A DNA stretch of 64,000 nt from Homarus americanus (taxonomy: Eukaryota; Arthropoda; Malacostraca; Decapoda; Nephropidae): assembly GCF_018991925.1 (NCBI RefSeq), contig NW_024724368.1:2407778-2471777 (forward strand), written 5' to 3'. Of the stretch, positions 40,810-52,566 are shown one piece after another (the first letter of the stretch is position 1; each line of letters begins with the position of its first letter). The notes beneath the pieces are model-generated. The model searched no databases, was not told the origin of the DNA, and was given only the letters and a program-made list of their open reading frames with translations. A program made the position numbers and the translations under genes.

Positions 40810-43110
40810 ATAGGTGGTGGTGGAGAGGGCATAGTGGTGGTGGAGAAGGGCATAGTGGTGGTGGTGGAGAAGGGCATAGTGGTGGTGGAGGAGGGCATAG
40901 TGGTGGTGAAGGGTTGTGGTGGTGAGAGGGATAGTGGTGGTGGAGAAGGGCATGTGGTGGTGGGGGCATAGTGGTGGTGGAGAGCATAGTGGTGGTGAAG
41001 GCATAGTGGTGGTGGAGAAGGCATGGTGGTGGTGGAGGGTATAGTGGTGGTGGAGAAGGGCATAGTGTGGTGGAGAGGGGCATAGTGGTGGTGGAGAGGG
41101 GGCATAGTGGTGGTGAGAAGGGCATAGTGGTGGTGGAAGGGCATAGTGGTGGTGGAGAGGGGTATAGTGGTGGTGGAGAAGGGTATAGTGGTGGTGGAGA
41201 GGGCATAGTGGTTGTGGAGGAGGGCATAGTGGTGGTGGAGAAGGGTATAGTGGTGGTGGAGAAGGGCATAGTGGTGGTGAAGGGTATAGTGGTGGTGGAG
41301 AAGGGCATAGTGGTGGTGGAGAGAGGGGGCATAGTGGTGGTGGAGAGGGGCATGGTGGTGGTGGAGAGGGCATAGTGGTGGTGAGGGCATGGTGGTGGTG
41401 GAGAGAGTGTGGTGGTGGTGGAGAGGGCATAGTGGTGGTGGGAGAAGGGTAAGTGGTGGTGGAGAAGGGATAGTGGTGGTGGAGAGGGGCATAGTGGTTG
41501 TGGAGGAGGCATAGTGGTGGTGGAGAAGGGTAAGGGTGGTGGAGAAGGGCATAGTGGTGGTGGGGTATAGGTGGTGGAGAAGGGCATAGTGGTGGTGGAG
41601 AGGGGCATGGGTGGTGGAGGGGCATAGTGGTGGTGGAGAGGGCATAGTGGTGGTGAAGGGGCATAGTGGTGGTGGAGAAGGGTATAGTGGGTGGTGGGAG
41701 AAGGGCATAGTGGTGGTGGAGAAGGGCATAGTGGTGGTGGAGGGCATAGTGGTGGTGGAGGAGGGCATAGTGGTGGTGGAAGGGTATAGTGGTGGTGGAG
41801 AAGGGCATAGTGGTGGTGGAGGGCATAGTGGTGGTGGAGAGAGGGATAGTGATGGTGGAGGAGGGCATAGTGGTGGTGGAGGAGGGCATAGTGGTGGTGG
41901 AGGAGGGCATAGTGGTGGTGGAGAGGGCATAGTGGTGGTGGAGAAGGGCATGAGGTGGTGGAGAAGGGCATAGTGGTGGTGGAGAGGGCATAGTGGTGGT
42001 GGAGAGGGGCATAGTGGTGGTGGAGAAGGGCATAGTGGTGGTGGAGAAGGGGCATAGTGGTGGTGGAGAGTGTGGGGTGGAGGGATGTGGGTTGTGGAGA
42101 CATAGTGGTTGTGGAGGAGGGCATAGTGGTGGTGGAGAAGGGATAGTGGTGGTGGAAAGGGGCATAGTGGTGGTGGAGAGGGGCATAGTGGTGGTGGAGA
42201 AGGGCATGGTGGTGGTGGAGAGAGGGGCATAGTGGTGGTGGTGGAGAAGGGCATAGTGGTGGTGAAGGGCATAGTGGTGGTGGAGAGGGGCATAGTGGTG
42301 GTGGAGAGGGTATAGTGGTAGTGGAGAGGGCAGTGGTGGTGGGAGTGTGGTGGTGGGAGGCATAGTGGTGGTGGAGAAGGTAGTGGTGGTGGAGAGGGCA
42401 TAGTGGTGGTGGAGAGGGCATGGTGGTGGAGAGGGCATAGTGGTGGTGGAGAGGGGCATAGTGGTGGTGGAGAGAGGGTGTAGTGGTGGTGGAGAAGGGC
42501 ATAGTGGTGGTGGAGAGAGGGCATAGTGGTGGTGGAGAGGGGCATAGTGGTGGTGGAGGAGGGCATAGTGGTGGTGGAGAAGGGCATGTGGTGGGAGGGA
42601 GTGGTGGTGAGGGCATAGTGGTGGTGGAAGGGCATAGTGGTGGTGAAGGGCATAGTGGTGGTGGAGGAGGGCATAGTGGTGGTGGAGGAGGGCATAGTGG
42701 TGGTGAGAAGGGTATAGTGGTGGTGGAGAAGGGTATAGTGGTGGGGAAGGCATAGTGGTGGTGGAGGAGGGCATAGGGTGGTGGAGAGGGGTATAGGGTG
42801 GTGGAGAGGGCATGTGGTGGTGGAGGAGGGCATAGTGGTGGTGGAGAGGCATAGTGGTGGTGGAGATGAGTGGGTGGTGGAGAAGGGTATAGTGGGTGGT
42901 GGAGGGCATGTGGTGGTGGAGGAGGGCATATGGTGGTGGAGAGGGCATAGTGGTGGTAGGGAGGCATAGTGGTGGTGGAGAAGGGCATAGTGGTGGTGGA
43001 GGGGACATGGTGGTGATGGTGCAAGATGGTGGTGGGGAGAATGGTGATGTTGGGGAGAGAAAGGTGATGGTGAAGGGTGTGTTGGTGATGTTGAAGAATA
43101 AGTGATGGTG
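40810..43110. repeat. 21-bp satellite, about 105 copies
   Basis: Unit CATAGTGGTGGTGGAGAAGG plus G, with 15-24 bp length variants, mostly in the G-run and the GGTGGT block. On the - strand no stop arises in any frame, so three overlapping frames of 740-844 codons (His/Pro/Thr/Tyr-rich) are open at once. This shows that they are not coding. Units degrade toward both ends. Confidence 0.98.
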
Positions 43111-43119
43111 GAGTTCATG

Positions 43120-43500
43120 GTGTAGGCAATGTTGGGAGTGGTTGAGAGAGACAGCCAAGAGGGGAGGGAGGGGAGAGAACCAAGCAAGCAATCACTGTTT
43201 TGAGGCAAGCAGCATGGATATGGATACCTACAGCAAGGCAAAAGTAACTCAGGCAAGATTTAGGAGATTGGGGCAGGGCGAGGTGGGGGAGGAGGGAGGA
43301 GGCGGGGCAAGAGAGGGAGGCAGGGGCAAGAGAGGAGGCAGGGGCAAGGAAGAGGTGGTGGGGCAAGGGGGAGTTGAGGTAGGAGGAGGTGAAACAAGAG
43401 GATTGGGGCAAGGAAGGAGGTGGGGCAGGAGGAGACGGGAGGTGGGTGGGGCAGGACGAGTCGGGGCAATGGGGGAGGTGAAGGAAGGATAAGCACAAAG
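43120..43500. repeat. Purine-rich GGGGCAAGAGAGG repeat
   Basis: AGAGGAGGCAGGGGCAAG units of about 20-25 bp. Polypyrimidine on the - strand. Confidence 0.75.
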
Positions 43501-43506
43501 CTCAAC

Positions 43507-43576
43507 CTCGACAGTAGCGTCTGGAGAGTTTGTCTTCCTCGCCGTCACGTAGGAACAGTCGGGGGTGGAGGTCCTG
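43507..43576 (-). CDS. Candidate 70-bp internal exon (- strand), unrecognised
   Basis: On the - strand CACCCTCCCTTCCTCAG (AG at 43578-43577) begins a segment whose first frame reads QDLHPRLFL, then RDGEEDKLSRRYCR, with no stop. It is charged and globular-looking, unlike the low-complexity frames around it. It ends TGTCGAG before GTTGAG, a weak donor. The start CAGCAG is a NAGNAG tandem acceptor, so a 3-base alternative start is possible. TGA follows in frame just past the donor. No family recognised. Confidence 0.28.
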
Positions 43577-43589
43577 CTGAGGAAGGGAG

Positions 43590-44050
43590 GGTGCTGATGG
43601 GGGGTGGTTGACCAAGAAAGTCTCGGGTAACACAAGAGAGACGGTAATAGGAGATAAAAATGACACTGGCTTTCTGAAAGGGAGTATCAGGGAGACTGTG
43701 AGGGATTAGGAGCAATAGGTCACGCCGGGGTTAGGGATTTAATGGGTAAAGGGAAAGACGCCGTGGTAGTAATTTGTGGGATGTGGGGAATAAGAGGAAT
43801 GCGGTGGTAGACGTGGTAAACATTTGAACAATTGTTGGTTCTGTCAGGATGTAGGACATTACTCTTGGGTGTAACGAGGGAGGGAGAGGGGAGATTAGTG
43901 GGGAGGAAGGGAAGGAGAGTAGGGGAGAGGGGTGGTATGGAGGGAGTGTAGTGGGAAAAGGAGGGAGGAAGGAAGGAAGGAAAAGTAATAGAAAGGGAAG
44001 GGAGGGGATGCAGAGGGAGCGGGGGAAGGTGCTGGAATAGTTGAATTGTA
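43590..44050. other. Unique then purine-rich DNA
   Basis: Unique to about 43880, then GGGAGGAAGGGAAGG-type DNA to 44030. No gene. Confidence 0.5.
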
Positions 44051-44052
44051 AC

Positions 44053-44290
44053 AGTTGTTTAGTCAGAAAAACACAGGAATTACAGAGTGGATAATAATAA
44101 CAATATTAACATGGCTGAGCCAGTTGAGAACCCTATGAGCTCTCTTTGAGGCACCTGATATATACTGTACATTTATCTCAAGGAAGTATTATGTAACATT
44201 TAGTATCATCTGGAATAGTACCAATAGCATGGTGGTAATAAGAACATCTCAGTGTTACCACGGTTATCACTTCAATATTTATTTATTTTA
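44053..44290 (-). mobile_element. Second copy of the LINE-tail repeat
   Basis: Matches 35711-35935 over about 230 bp (GTGGATAATAATAAC, GGCACCTGATATA, ACATTTATCTCAA and AACATTTAGTATCATCTGGA are shared). Both copies end in TATTTATTTATT. It may be the 3' UTR of the - strand LINE that begins at 44828, but AT and CA microsatellites lie between, so this is not proven. Confidence 0.6.
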
Positions 44291-44431
44291 TTATTTATCA
44301 TTTTTATTTATTTATTTTTTGTATTTATTTTTTATTTATACCTTATATACTGTACATACCTACACATATATACACACACTGCAGTATATATACACCTGCC
44401 ACAAACATATGCTATACATACATACATACAT

Positions 44432-44497
<66 letters not shown>

Positions 44498-44500
44498 TAC
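44290..44500. repeat. AT-rich, CATA and (CA)n microsatellites
   Basis: TATTTATTTT-rich DNA to 44345, CATACATACATA at 44415-44436 and (CA)n at 44438-44491. Confidence 0.95.
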
Positions 44501-44827
44501 ATATAAAAGTAAGCAAATTAGCTACAAAATGTAATAGAAACAATACAACACAAATTTGTACAGCCAATAAGAATTGTTTTCAAGACAGAAACTTTCAGAG
44601 ATTATAGTAAACAGTATATTTTATTGCAATAGTAGTACCCCATTTATTTACATGATAATTTCTATAAACAGATTTGGTAGTACAATAAAAGCTTAGGTAC
44701 ACTGTAAATGTAGTAAGTATTTACAGAAATATTAATACTTCGACAATAGATATTTTTTTAGAGATGATTTAAAGGAAGGGAGGCGTTGTCTTTGCTCGGA
44801 TGGGTGGGGTAAAGTTGTTCCATACCT

Positions 44828-47560
44828 TCACACCATGACTCTTTTATGGGGGTCTGGGACTGAGAGGGAGCGCATGGGGGGTGGTCTTAGTAGATCTGGG
44901 TGCCTTAAGTTGAATCTCTGATTATTCCGGAACTGGAAGTAATTATTGTCAAGCAAGTGATTGATAGATTTGTAAACAAAAAGGGCACAGCAGTAAGTGT
45001 TAATATCTTCGAATTTTAAAAATTTCAATATAACCAAATTTTTTCGTTTGTATCGATCTGTTTTCAAGTAGGTCATTGTCCGTACAACTCTCTTTTGTAG
45101 TAACCAAGAAATTTGTGTTTTGAAGAGCTAGAAGCCCCCATAGTGTGTGACAGTGTATCAGGTGTTGGTAAACAAGATCATGATAGATTTCTTTCATTGC
45201 TGTGAGAGTGAAGTGACTATCAGGTGTGATACATGATACCACACTGTTTATTGATTTACACTGTGAACCAAGCATATGTGGTTTCTCCAGTTAAGTTTCT
45301 CATCAACTAATAACTCCGAATTTAGTATTTTGTTCACGTTTGAGGACTATATTACCAAGGTACAGGGGTTCAAGTCTGGAGGTAAGTTTTTCTTCTGTGA
45401 AAAGATCGTGTAGTGGGTTTTTCTCAAGATTTAGGAGTCAGTTTATTACGTATTACCCAGGTCCCGACTTTAGTTAATTCAGTGTTCATAGTTCTCATCA
45501 AGGAATGGAGGTCAAGGTTGCTGGCATAAGAGATTGCCCTATCGTCTGCAAATAAGTTATGATATTATATGAGTGGGCTGGCATGGACTATGTCGTTTAT
45601 GTGCAACAAAAACAGTACTGGACCGAAATTGGTGTAGGGGACTCATACACACAAGATAGGCGAGGAGTCAGATTGGTGGATTTATTATAACAGACATACT
45701 GCATCCTGTTGGACGAATGTAAGGAGTAAACCAATTGTGGGACAGGCCCCTAACGCCGTAATGTTCCAAGCTTTGAAAGGAGGATGGTATGGTCGACAGC
45801 ATCGAAGGCTTTAGAGGTCCAGAAGAATATACCGACTGTGAACTGACTCTCATCAAAGGAATTTAAGATGTGCATTAGTAAAGGATAGCAGAGCACTCTC
45901 AGTCGACCTTCTAGCTCTAAATCCAAACTGAGGAGTCTGTAAAGATGTCATTGGCATTGCAGAAGGAATTTAGTCTATTACATGCTAGCTCAGTATCTTA
46001 CTCAAGGCTGGGAGGACTGATATGAGGCCGTAGTTCTTGAAGAGACCTTTTGTCTCAGATTTTTATATGCCTTGAATTTTCAGTTTTATCAGGAAAGACA
46101 CCACTAGTGAAGGAGGAGTTACAAATGTGTAGGAGAACAGGTAGTAATAAATTGGGCCACTTTTAATGATGCTCATTGGTATATTGTCTTCGCCTGCTGC
46201 TGCATCTTTGGACATTTTTTATGATGGCCCAGTAATTTCATCTACTGTGACAGGGAATAAGAATAGTTCATTTTGCTGTCTGTTTTGCAGGTAGGCTCTA
46301 AATTCCTCATGGTGATCAGGGATGCTCTCTGCAAGATTTTCCCAGCATTAATAAAATATTCATTGAAGTGGTTGGCAATGAGGAGGTTTCGTTATAACTG
46401 AATCGTTTATCATAAAGCTGAGTGGGGCCGAAGGCTGAGTGTTCCTGTTCTGAATAAATTTATGACATTCCAGGTTTTTCTTACTGTCGCCTGATGCTGA
46501 CTGGAGCTTATTTGTATAATAGTTACACGTCTGGCATTTCCTAACTGCTTGAGTTACTTTATTTCTGATACTTCGGTAAGCATCACCGAAAAGTTATAGG
46601 TCTTTTTGCAAATTTCCTTTAGAGTTTGTGTTTTCCTTTATCATTATCTTAGGCTAAACTTGTGATAAAGGGTTTGGAAATGGATACAGTTTTCACTGAC
46701 TTAGTCTTGAGCGGGGAAGCATTTATCAAAGCAAGCATTGAAGATGCTAGAGAAGTTACTGCTGTTCACGTTAGGGTTGTTGGAGGCATAGACAGATCCC
46801 AGTTAGCATTCATTAGATTGTTTTTCAAAAGAGCATGTTGTCGGCGCAGTAGTCTCTGTAGTGGTGGGAAGCTCCGCACTGTGACCTTTCCAAGTCTTGT
46901 GATGTTTTATACATGGCAAAAACTAGGAAGTAATCTGAGGATATTGTTATAAATAATTCCACTTGCTAGGTTGTTAGGAGTGTTGCTAGTCAGATATGAT
47001 CTATCACAGTGGCAGAGGTGGTAGTTACTTACTCTTGTGGGTTTTGGTTATAGTGTTGAAGAGTTTAGAATGACAGGTAGCAGAAGGTCTAATACTGGTG
47101 TGGTTTCTGATTTTAATAGATCCAAGGTTGAAATCTCCTGTGATGTAGCAGTCTTTCCTCTCTGAACTTATGATAGAAGATAAGCTCGAAAATTTATCAA
47201 GAAAATTCCTTACATTGGTGTGGGGTCTTCTGTAGATTATCCTAGGATATTTCTGTTATTGGTTACGTAATTCAATGAAAACACTCTCCATGTACTCCTC
47301 TGAACCTTTAGTCATCTCTTACAGAGTGTTATACTTGATATCAACATATAGGGCGACACCACCACTGTGTCATGACGATGTTGACGCATTGTCTATTATA
47401 ATTAGGAATGTGCCACAAACGGTCAATATCGTTAGTGAGTTTGGTCTCACAGAATACAAGTACATCAAATTTGTAGACAATAGAAGATAAACACTGATCT
47501 AAAAAGGTATCACCAAGATGAAGGGAATACTGTTGATGTTATAGCTAATCAAGAAGGAGA
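44828..47560 (-). mobile_element. Decayed endonuclease+RT LINE
   Basis: Read on the - strand. An APE-type endonuclease begins near 47545, with FCETKL (catalytic Glu context) at 47454-47437. RT motif A SKAFDAVDH is at about 45815-45790, GPVLFLLHINDI precedes FADD at 45552-45541, and the C-terminal region (LVYQHLIHCHTLWG; FEDINTYCCALFVYKSINHLL) lies at 45270-44830. Many frameshifts and stops break it (for example after LEHYGV and before FADD). Short open frames on the + strand here are shadows. It has no RNase H and is jockey/CR1-like in layout. The copy is older than the one at 33.5 kb. Confidence 0.88.
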
Positions 47561-47745
47561 AGGAATGAGGTAGTAGGAGACTAGAACTAAACTCCAGGAG
47601 TCAGAGGAAATATGAGTTTACAGTTGGGGTTGGTGTAACCAGTAGGTTTTGTAGAAAGACATCAGGATCGATGTAGAATTATTGTGTCGACACCATGGGT
47701 AAATGGGGTGTAACACATACGATCTAGCACATCTAAGGGAATGAC
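47561..47745 (-). other. 5' flank of the LINE
   Basis: On the - strand a frame reading DVLDRMCYTPFTHG follows an acceptor-like TTCCTCCCCTGCTAG. This may be LINE leader or ORF1 remnant, or a chance exon. Confidence 0.2.
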
Positions 47746-47749
47746 ACTA

Positions 47750-48320
47750 GCAGGGGAGGAAGGGAGGAAAGGAAGCAGTGTTAGAGGTGTGGAAGAGAAA
47801 AAAAGGAAAGGGGTAAAGGAAAAGTAGGGGAGGGAGATATGATGGAAGGGGGAGTGGAGAGAAATGGGAAACGGGGAAGGAAGAGAAGAGAGAAGTAGGT
47901 GAGAAAGGAAGAGGGTAATGGACATGAATTGAAAAGGGAGGAGGAAAGAGGAAGAGGGGAAGGGAAGCAGAGCCTACAAGGAAGACGTTCAAGAGGTAGA
48001 GAGCATTGGGAAGAGGAAGATATTGCCAGGAAGAAATGGGGAGGAGGAAGAGGAAGGGAGATAGAAGTGAGGGGAAGAAGCAGCAGCAGAGGGTGTCGTC
48101 ACTGGTGGTATGTGAGGGAGATCTGAGGGAGGGGTCTAGGGGAAAGAGTGAGGGGAGAGGGAGTTAGGGGGTGAGGGACGAGGCTGAGAGGAGTGTTGGG
48201 AAGGGGGGTAGTGTAGCAATGGAGAGGGAGAGTTAAACTACCCTTCTCCCCTCCCTCCATCCTTACCCTCCTCCTCTCCTCCTCCTCCTCCTCCCTCCCT
48301 CCTCTCCCTCCCTCCCTCAC
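47750..48320. repeat. Purine tract then short pyrimidine tract
   Basis: GGAAGAGGAAGGGAG-type DNA to 48230, then CTCCTCCTCC/CCCTCCCTCC to 48320. Confidence 0.85.
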
Positions 48321-48375
48321 ATCAATAACATCGCAGTTCCAGACAGTCCCCCCCTCCTACTCCTGCTGTGAGGTG

Positions 48376-48625
48376 ATGGGGTGTGTGGGGGCATGAGGAT
48401 ATGGTGTCATGGGGCCATAGTAGTGTACGAGACCATGGAAGTGTATGGGGGCATTGGTAGTTTATGGTACCATGTTAATGTGAGGGTATACGTTAGATTA
48501 TGGAGGTATGGTATAGTGCGGGGATTATGATAGTGTATGGTAGTTTATGGTGCCATGGTACTATAGGAATGTGATAGTTTTGGGGATTATGGTAGTTTAT
48601 GGTGCCATGGTTTTGTCGAAATGGT
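48376..48625. repeat. Degenerate GGTAGTTTATGGTGCCATGG repeat
   Basis: Seven or so irregular units of TATGGTGCCATGG, TAGTGTATGG and GTAGTTTATGG. Confidence 0.75.
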
Positions 48626-48710
48626 AACGTAACGTAGGATTACCTTTCAATCGACCGCCTGAAGAAATTAACCTATACTCGTTCATTGAGATTAATAGAG
48701 CCGTTCATTT

Positions 48711-49215
48711 TTACCCTGGGATTAAACCTTCACTTAGTCTGCCAATAAACATATCCTACCTGGGATTAAACCTTCACTTAGTCTGCCAATAAACATATCC
48801 TACCTGGGATTAAACCTTCACTAAGTCTGCCAATAAACATATCCTACCGGGATTAAACCTTCACTAAGTCTGCAAACATATCCTACCTGTTAAACCTTCA
48901 CTTAGTCTGCCAATAAACATATCCTACCTGGGATTAAACCTTCACTTAGTCTGCCAATAAACATATCCTACCTGGGATTAAACCTTCACTAAGTCTGCCA
49001 ATAAACATATCCTACCTGGGATTAAACCTTCACTTAGTCTGCCAATAAACATATCCTACCTGGGATTAAACCTTCACTTAGTCTGCCAATAAACATATCC
49101 TACCTGGGATTAAACCTTCACTAAGTCTGCCAATAAACATATCCTACCTGGGATTAAACCTTCACTTAGTCTGCCAATAAACATATCCTACCTGGGATTA
49201 AACCTTCACTTATGC
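48711..49215. repeat. 44-bp minisatellite, about 12 copies
   Basis: GGGATTAAACCTTCACTTAG, TCTGCCAATAAACATATCC and TACCT make a 44-bp unit. One short unit (48855-48890) has lost about 10 bp. Units alternate CACTTAG and CACTAAG. GGGATTAA again carries GGATTA, and GCCAATAAA a CCAAT word, in every unit. Confidence 0.97.
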
Positions 49216-49369
49216 CGCAACATATCCTAACTCCGACCTTCGTAAATCTATAAACATTTGTGTGTTTTTTTATTAAATGTTTAGTGTGGCAGCGAGGGAC
49301 ACGATGAGTTTCTATAGTCACTTTAGATAACTATTGGTCCTTCTAGTTAAGCGGTGAATGGGATCCCGT

Positions 49370-49560
49370 GGTAGTGGTGTGGTGGTGGTGTGGTAGTGGT
49401 GTGGTAGTGGTGTGGTAGTGGTGTGGTGGTATGGGGATGTAGTGAGGTGTGCTGTTGAGGCTTTGGTGTGGGATGTGTTGATGTGTGGTGACTCGTGGTA
49501 TGGTGTGTTGTGTTGTGGTGGCTGTAGTGGTAGACATACTAGTGTATATGTATAGTGTTG
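49370..49560. repeat. GTGGTAGTGGTGTG low-complexity DNA
   Basis: GTGGTAGTGGTGTGGTGG-type DNA, about 10 bp units at 49370-49430. Confidence 0.8.
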
Positions 49561-49567
49561 CCTGTGG

Positions 49568-49569
<2 letters not shown>

Positions 49570-49624
<55 letters not shown>
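49570..49624. repeat. (CA)n microsatellite
   Basis: About 27 CA units. A (TC)n follows at 49806-49834. Confidence 0.98.
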
Positions 49625-49628
<4 letters not shown>

Positions 49629-49802
49629 GAAGCAACAAATCGCCCGGCAAATCGTTCATTCCTATACACCAAGCGGAAGTTGGCGGCGGAAGTCTAATTT
49701 GCAAGAGAAAAGAGTCATATATTTTCTTTTTTTATTCTACACTGTGTACTGTATTGGAAGGTTGTGTGTGTTCAACTGGCTACCCTGCACATGCCCTCCA
49801 GT

Positions 49803-49836
<34 letters not shown>

Positions 49837-49839
49837 GGC

Positions 49840-50146
49840 TTTACCTTAGTTTATCATGTTTATCAATATATATTCCTAGACATCATAAATTACCAGTAAA
49901 TTATCTTCCTATTCTACTCAAAACAAAAAACACAACAAAAAACAGATCTCACCTACACACACCTGCAATACTATAGGTGATGGTTTGGTCATATCACCTG
50001 CCCCCACACACACAACAGAGGGCGTGGCTGACTGACCTCTTCTCTCAGATTACCCCAAATAATGACTATATATGACACTTGTGTATTTTTGTGCTGTATA
50101 ATTTATGTATATAGGTTGTGGGTGATATTTCCTGAACGGTGAGAGT

Positions 50147-50150
<4 letters not shown>
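49840..50150. other. AT-rich unique DNA
   Basis: No gene or structured repeat seen. Confidence 0.5.
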
Positions 50151-50188
<38 letters not shown>

Positions 50189-50234
50189 AGAGGGGGGGGG
50201 AGAGGGGGGTCCGTCCGTCCGTCCGTCCGTCCGT
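50151..50234. repeat. (GA)n and (GTCC)n
   Basis: GA units to 50190, G8 and G6 runs, then seven GTCC/CCGT units at 50208-50234. The latter are unusually CpG-rich. Confidence 0.97.
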
Positions 50235-50309
50235 CAAGTCACAACACCGGGCGTAGCGTAAACAATAAAAAAACGTGGGGTTAATTTGTCAGTAGATGGA
50301 CATTAACCC

Positions 50310-51175
50310 TTCAGCGGAGCCATCACCATCACCACCACCACCACCCCTCGTTACTGTCTCAGGGGATCTCGGGAGTGGATGAAAGCGTCTTCCATCATCA
50401 TCTCATCGTCACCACCACGTCACCACCACATCCCTTATGTTACCTCCACACCCCCACCACTTCACCGTCACCTCCTCCACTATCCACCCTCAACCACTAC
50501 CCACACCCTCAACCATCCATCCCACCTCCTGTGTCCTATCCTTATTTTTTTGGAGGTCGACTTCTCCCCTTTTTCATCCCTATTCTGTTTTATTTGTCTT
50601 TATTCTAAACCTCTTTTCTATCATTCCATCTCCTCCTCTCCCCCCTCCCCCTCCTCCCCCACCTCCCCTCCCCACCTCCCTCCTCCCTCCTCCTCCTCCT
50701 CTTACACCCTATATATTATTTCTCTCGTCTCCCTCAACCTTGACTTTCATCACGGGTACAAGAGTTACACGTGTTGAGTGGCATTTTCTTCACCACATCA
50801 TTATCACCTCGTCTTTATCAACATCATTATCACCTCTTCTTCATCATTATCACCATTCGCCTCGTCATATCCCAGGGTCTTTTTATTTTTTATTTATTTA
50901 TTATTTCTCGTTAATATCATATTTCCCACGCCTTCTTCGTGTGGAAGGCCTTTAAATGACGTGTTTGTGCCTGCCTCCCCTGGCCCCCCTCTATACTGCT
51001 GTCATTATTATTATTATTGTCATTATTATCATCAATCATTGTCATTATCATTGTTGTCGTCATTATAACTCATCATCATCAATCAATCACCATCATCTGC
51101 CATTAATCACCACCACCAGCGTCATCACCACCACCAGCGTCATCACCCCGTTAGTTCCTGTAGGATGTCATTGTC
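50310..51175. repeat. CAC/CATC, pyrimidine and ATT/ATC low-complexity DNA
   Basis: CACCATCACCACC and ACCCTCAACCA words to 50530, C/T-rich 50625-50705, CATCATTATCACC units at 50790-50870 and ATTATTATTGTCATTATCATC at 50998-51130. Frames are low-complexity. Confidence 0.75.
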
Positions 51176-51239
51176 ATCGTCGTCACCGGGGGAGTCCTGC
51201 GTGATGAGGATGCCAGTACAGGAGCATCCTTCCCTCACC

Positions 51240-51850
51240 ACCGGGGGAGGAGATGGAAGGGGAAGTAGGGGGGTGATGGAAGGAAGAGGTAGGGGTGATG
51301 GAAGTGGAAGGTAGGGGTGATGGAAGGGAGGTAGGGGAGTGATGGGAGGAGGAAGTAGGGGTTGATGGAAGGGAGGGTAAGGGGTGATAGGAGGTAGGGA
51401 GTGATGGGAGGGAGGAAGGGAAGTAGGGGTTGATGGAAGGGAGGTAAGGGGGTGATGGAAGGGAGGTAGGGGAGTGATGAGAAGGGGAGGAAGGAGTGAT
51501 GGAAGGAAGTAGGGGGTGATGGAAGGGAGGTAAGGGGTGATGGAAGGGGAGGTGAGGGAGTGATGGGAGGGAGGAAGTAGGGGGTTGATGGAAGGGAGGT
51601 AAGGGGTGATGGAAGGGGAGGTAGGGAGTGATGGAGAGGGAGGAAGGGTCATGGAAGGGAGGTAGGGGTGATGGAAGGGGAAAGAGGTAGGGGTGATGGA
51701 AGGCTAGGAGGTAGGGAGTGATGGGAGGGAAGGAAGGGGAAGTAGGGGGTTGATGGAAGGGGAGGTAAGGGGTAGGGTGTAATGGAAGGGGAGAAGGTAA
51801 TGGGTGACGGAAAGGGAGAGAAAGGGTAAGGAATGGAAAGGAATGGGGTA
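51240..51850. repeat. TGATGGAAGGGAGGTAGGGG array
   Basis: About 27 units of 18-26 bp with GGGAGG/GGGGAGG and TGATGG/TGATGGG alternatives. G-rich on +. The - strand frames up to 240 codons are Pro/Ser/Leu/Thr artefacts. Confidence 0.95.
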
Positions 51851-51904
51851 AGATTGGTGGGAGTGTGGGAAAGGAGTCATAAGTGTGAAGGATCCCATCA
51901 CGTC

Positions 51905-52140
51905 CCGTCACAGTATTTCCCTTCCTCCCCTCTCACTGTCCCAGACTTCCTTCCCGTGACCGAGTTAAGCCTTCCTTCCCTCCCTCCCTCCCTCCCTCCC
52001 TCCCTCCCTCCCTCCCTCACACACACACACAGGTAGGTCTGGGAGGTGTCAAGAAAAGTGAGGAAAACAAGAGACGTCCGGTTACTCTCCTCTCTTCTCC
52101 TCTTCTCTCCTCTCCTCTCCTCTTCTCTCCTCTTCTCTCG
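51905..52140. repeat. (CCCT)n and TCTCC/TTCTC tract
   Basis: A CCCTCTCACTGTCCCAG acceptor-like sequence at about 51944, then (CCCT)n at 51972-52018, CACACACACAG joined to GTAGGT, and CTCTTCTCTCCTC at 52085-52140. The acceptor and donor could bound an exon, but its content would be tetranucleotide repeat. Confidence 0.75.
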
Positions 52141-52149
52141 TTGGTTCAC

Positions 52150-52560
52150 TCGGCTGGCCTAACCCTGGTGAGTGAACCAGTTAGTTTACTGTGATTGCCA
52201 GTAATGATGGACCAGTCTGTTTTAACAGGGTTGAATACAATGGAAGTTTTGAACCAGTCAGTCGTACCAGTCTAACAGAGCAACAATAATCAGTTGTCTC
52301 GGTTGACTGACCCTTTAACGCTGGGGGGGAGGAGAAGACCAGTTACAGGACAGTCACCCAAGCACCAGTCGGCGAGACCAGTCTGTTGAAGGCCACCCGG
52401 TCCGTAAGATCAAAATCATCGAGCCTGTAAGATTGGTTAAACGACAGTCAATGAAAGCAGTCACACGGCAGTCAGAGTAGACGAGTGAGTGGCAGCGTCA
52501 ATCACTTACTCCAGCCTGGCCGTGAAACCACTCAGACAAAGGCCAGTCAGACGAGGTATA
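52150..52560. repeat. Dispersed ACCAGTC units
   Basis: GACCAGTC/AACCAGTCAGT recur about a dozen times at 20-45 bp without a strict period. This is an old, decayed tandem repeat. Confidence 0.5.
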
Positions 52561-52566
52561 GTGGGA

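Noticed and set aside
40722..43256. 844-codon - strand reading frame rich in His, Pro, Thr, Tyr
   Set aside because: It lies wholly in the 21-bp array, and two other - strand frames are open over the same DNA. The composition follows the repeat.
46662..46952. 96-codon + strand frame
   Set aside because: It lies antisense to the decayed LINE and is a shadow of its endonuclease/RT region.
51183..51911. 242-codon - strand frame
   Set aside because: Pro/Ser/Leu/Thr low-complexity translation of the G-rich array.
51945..52031. Exon between CTGTCCCAG and CACACAG|GTAGGT
   Set aside because: Its interior is mostly (CCCT)n and (CA)n; any open frame reflects the microsatellite.
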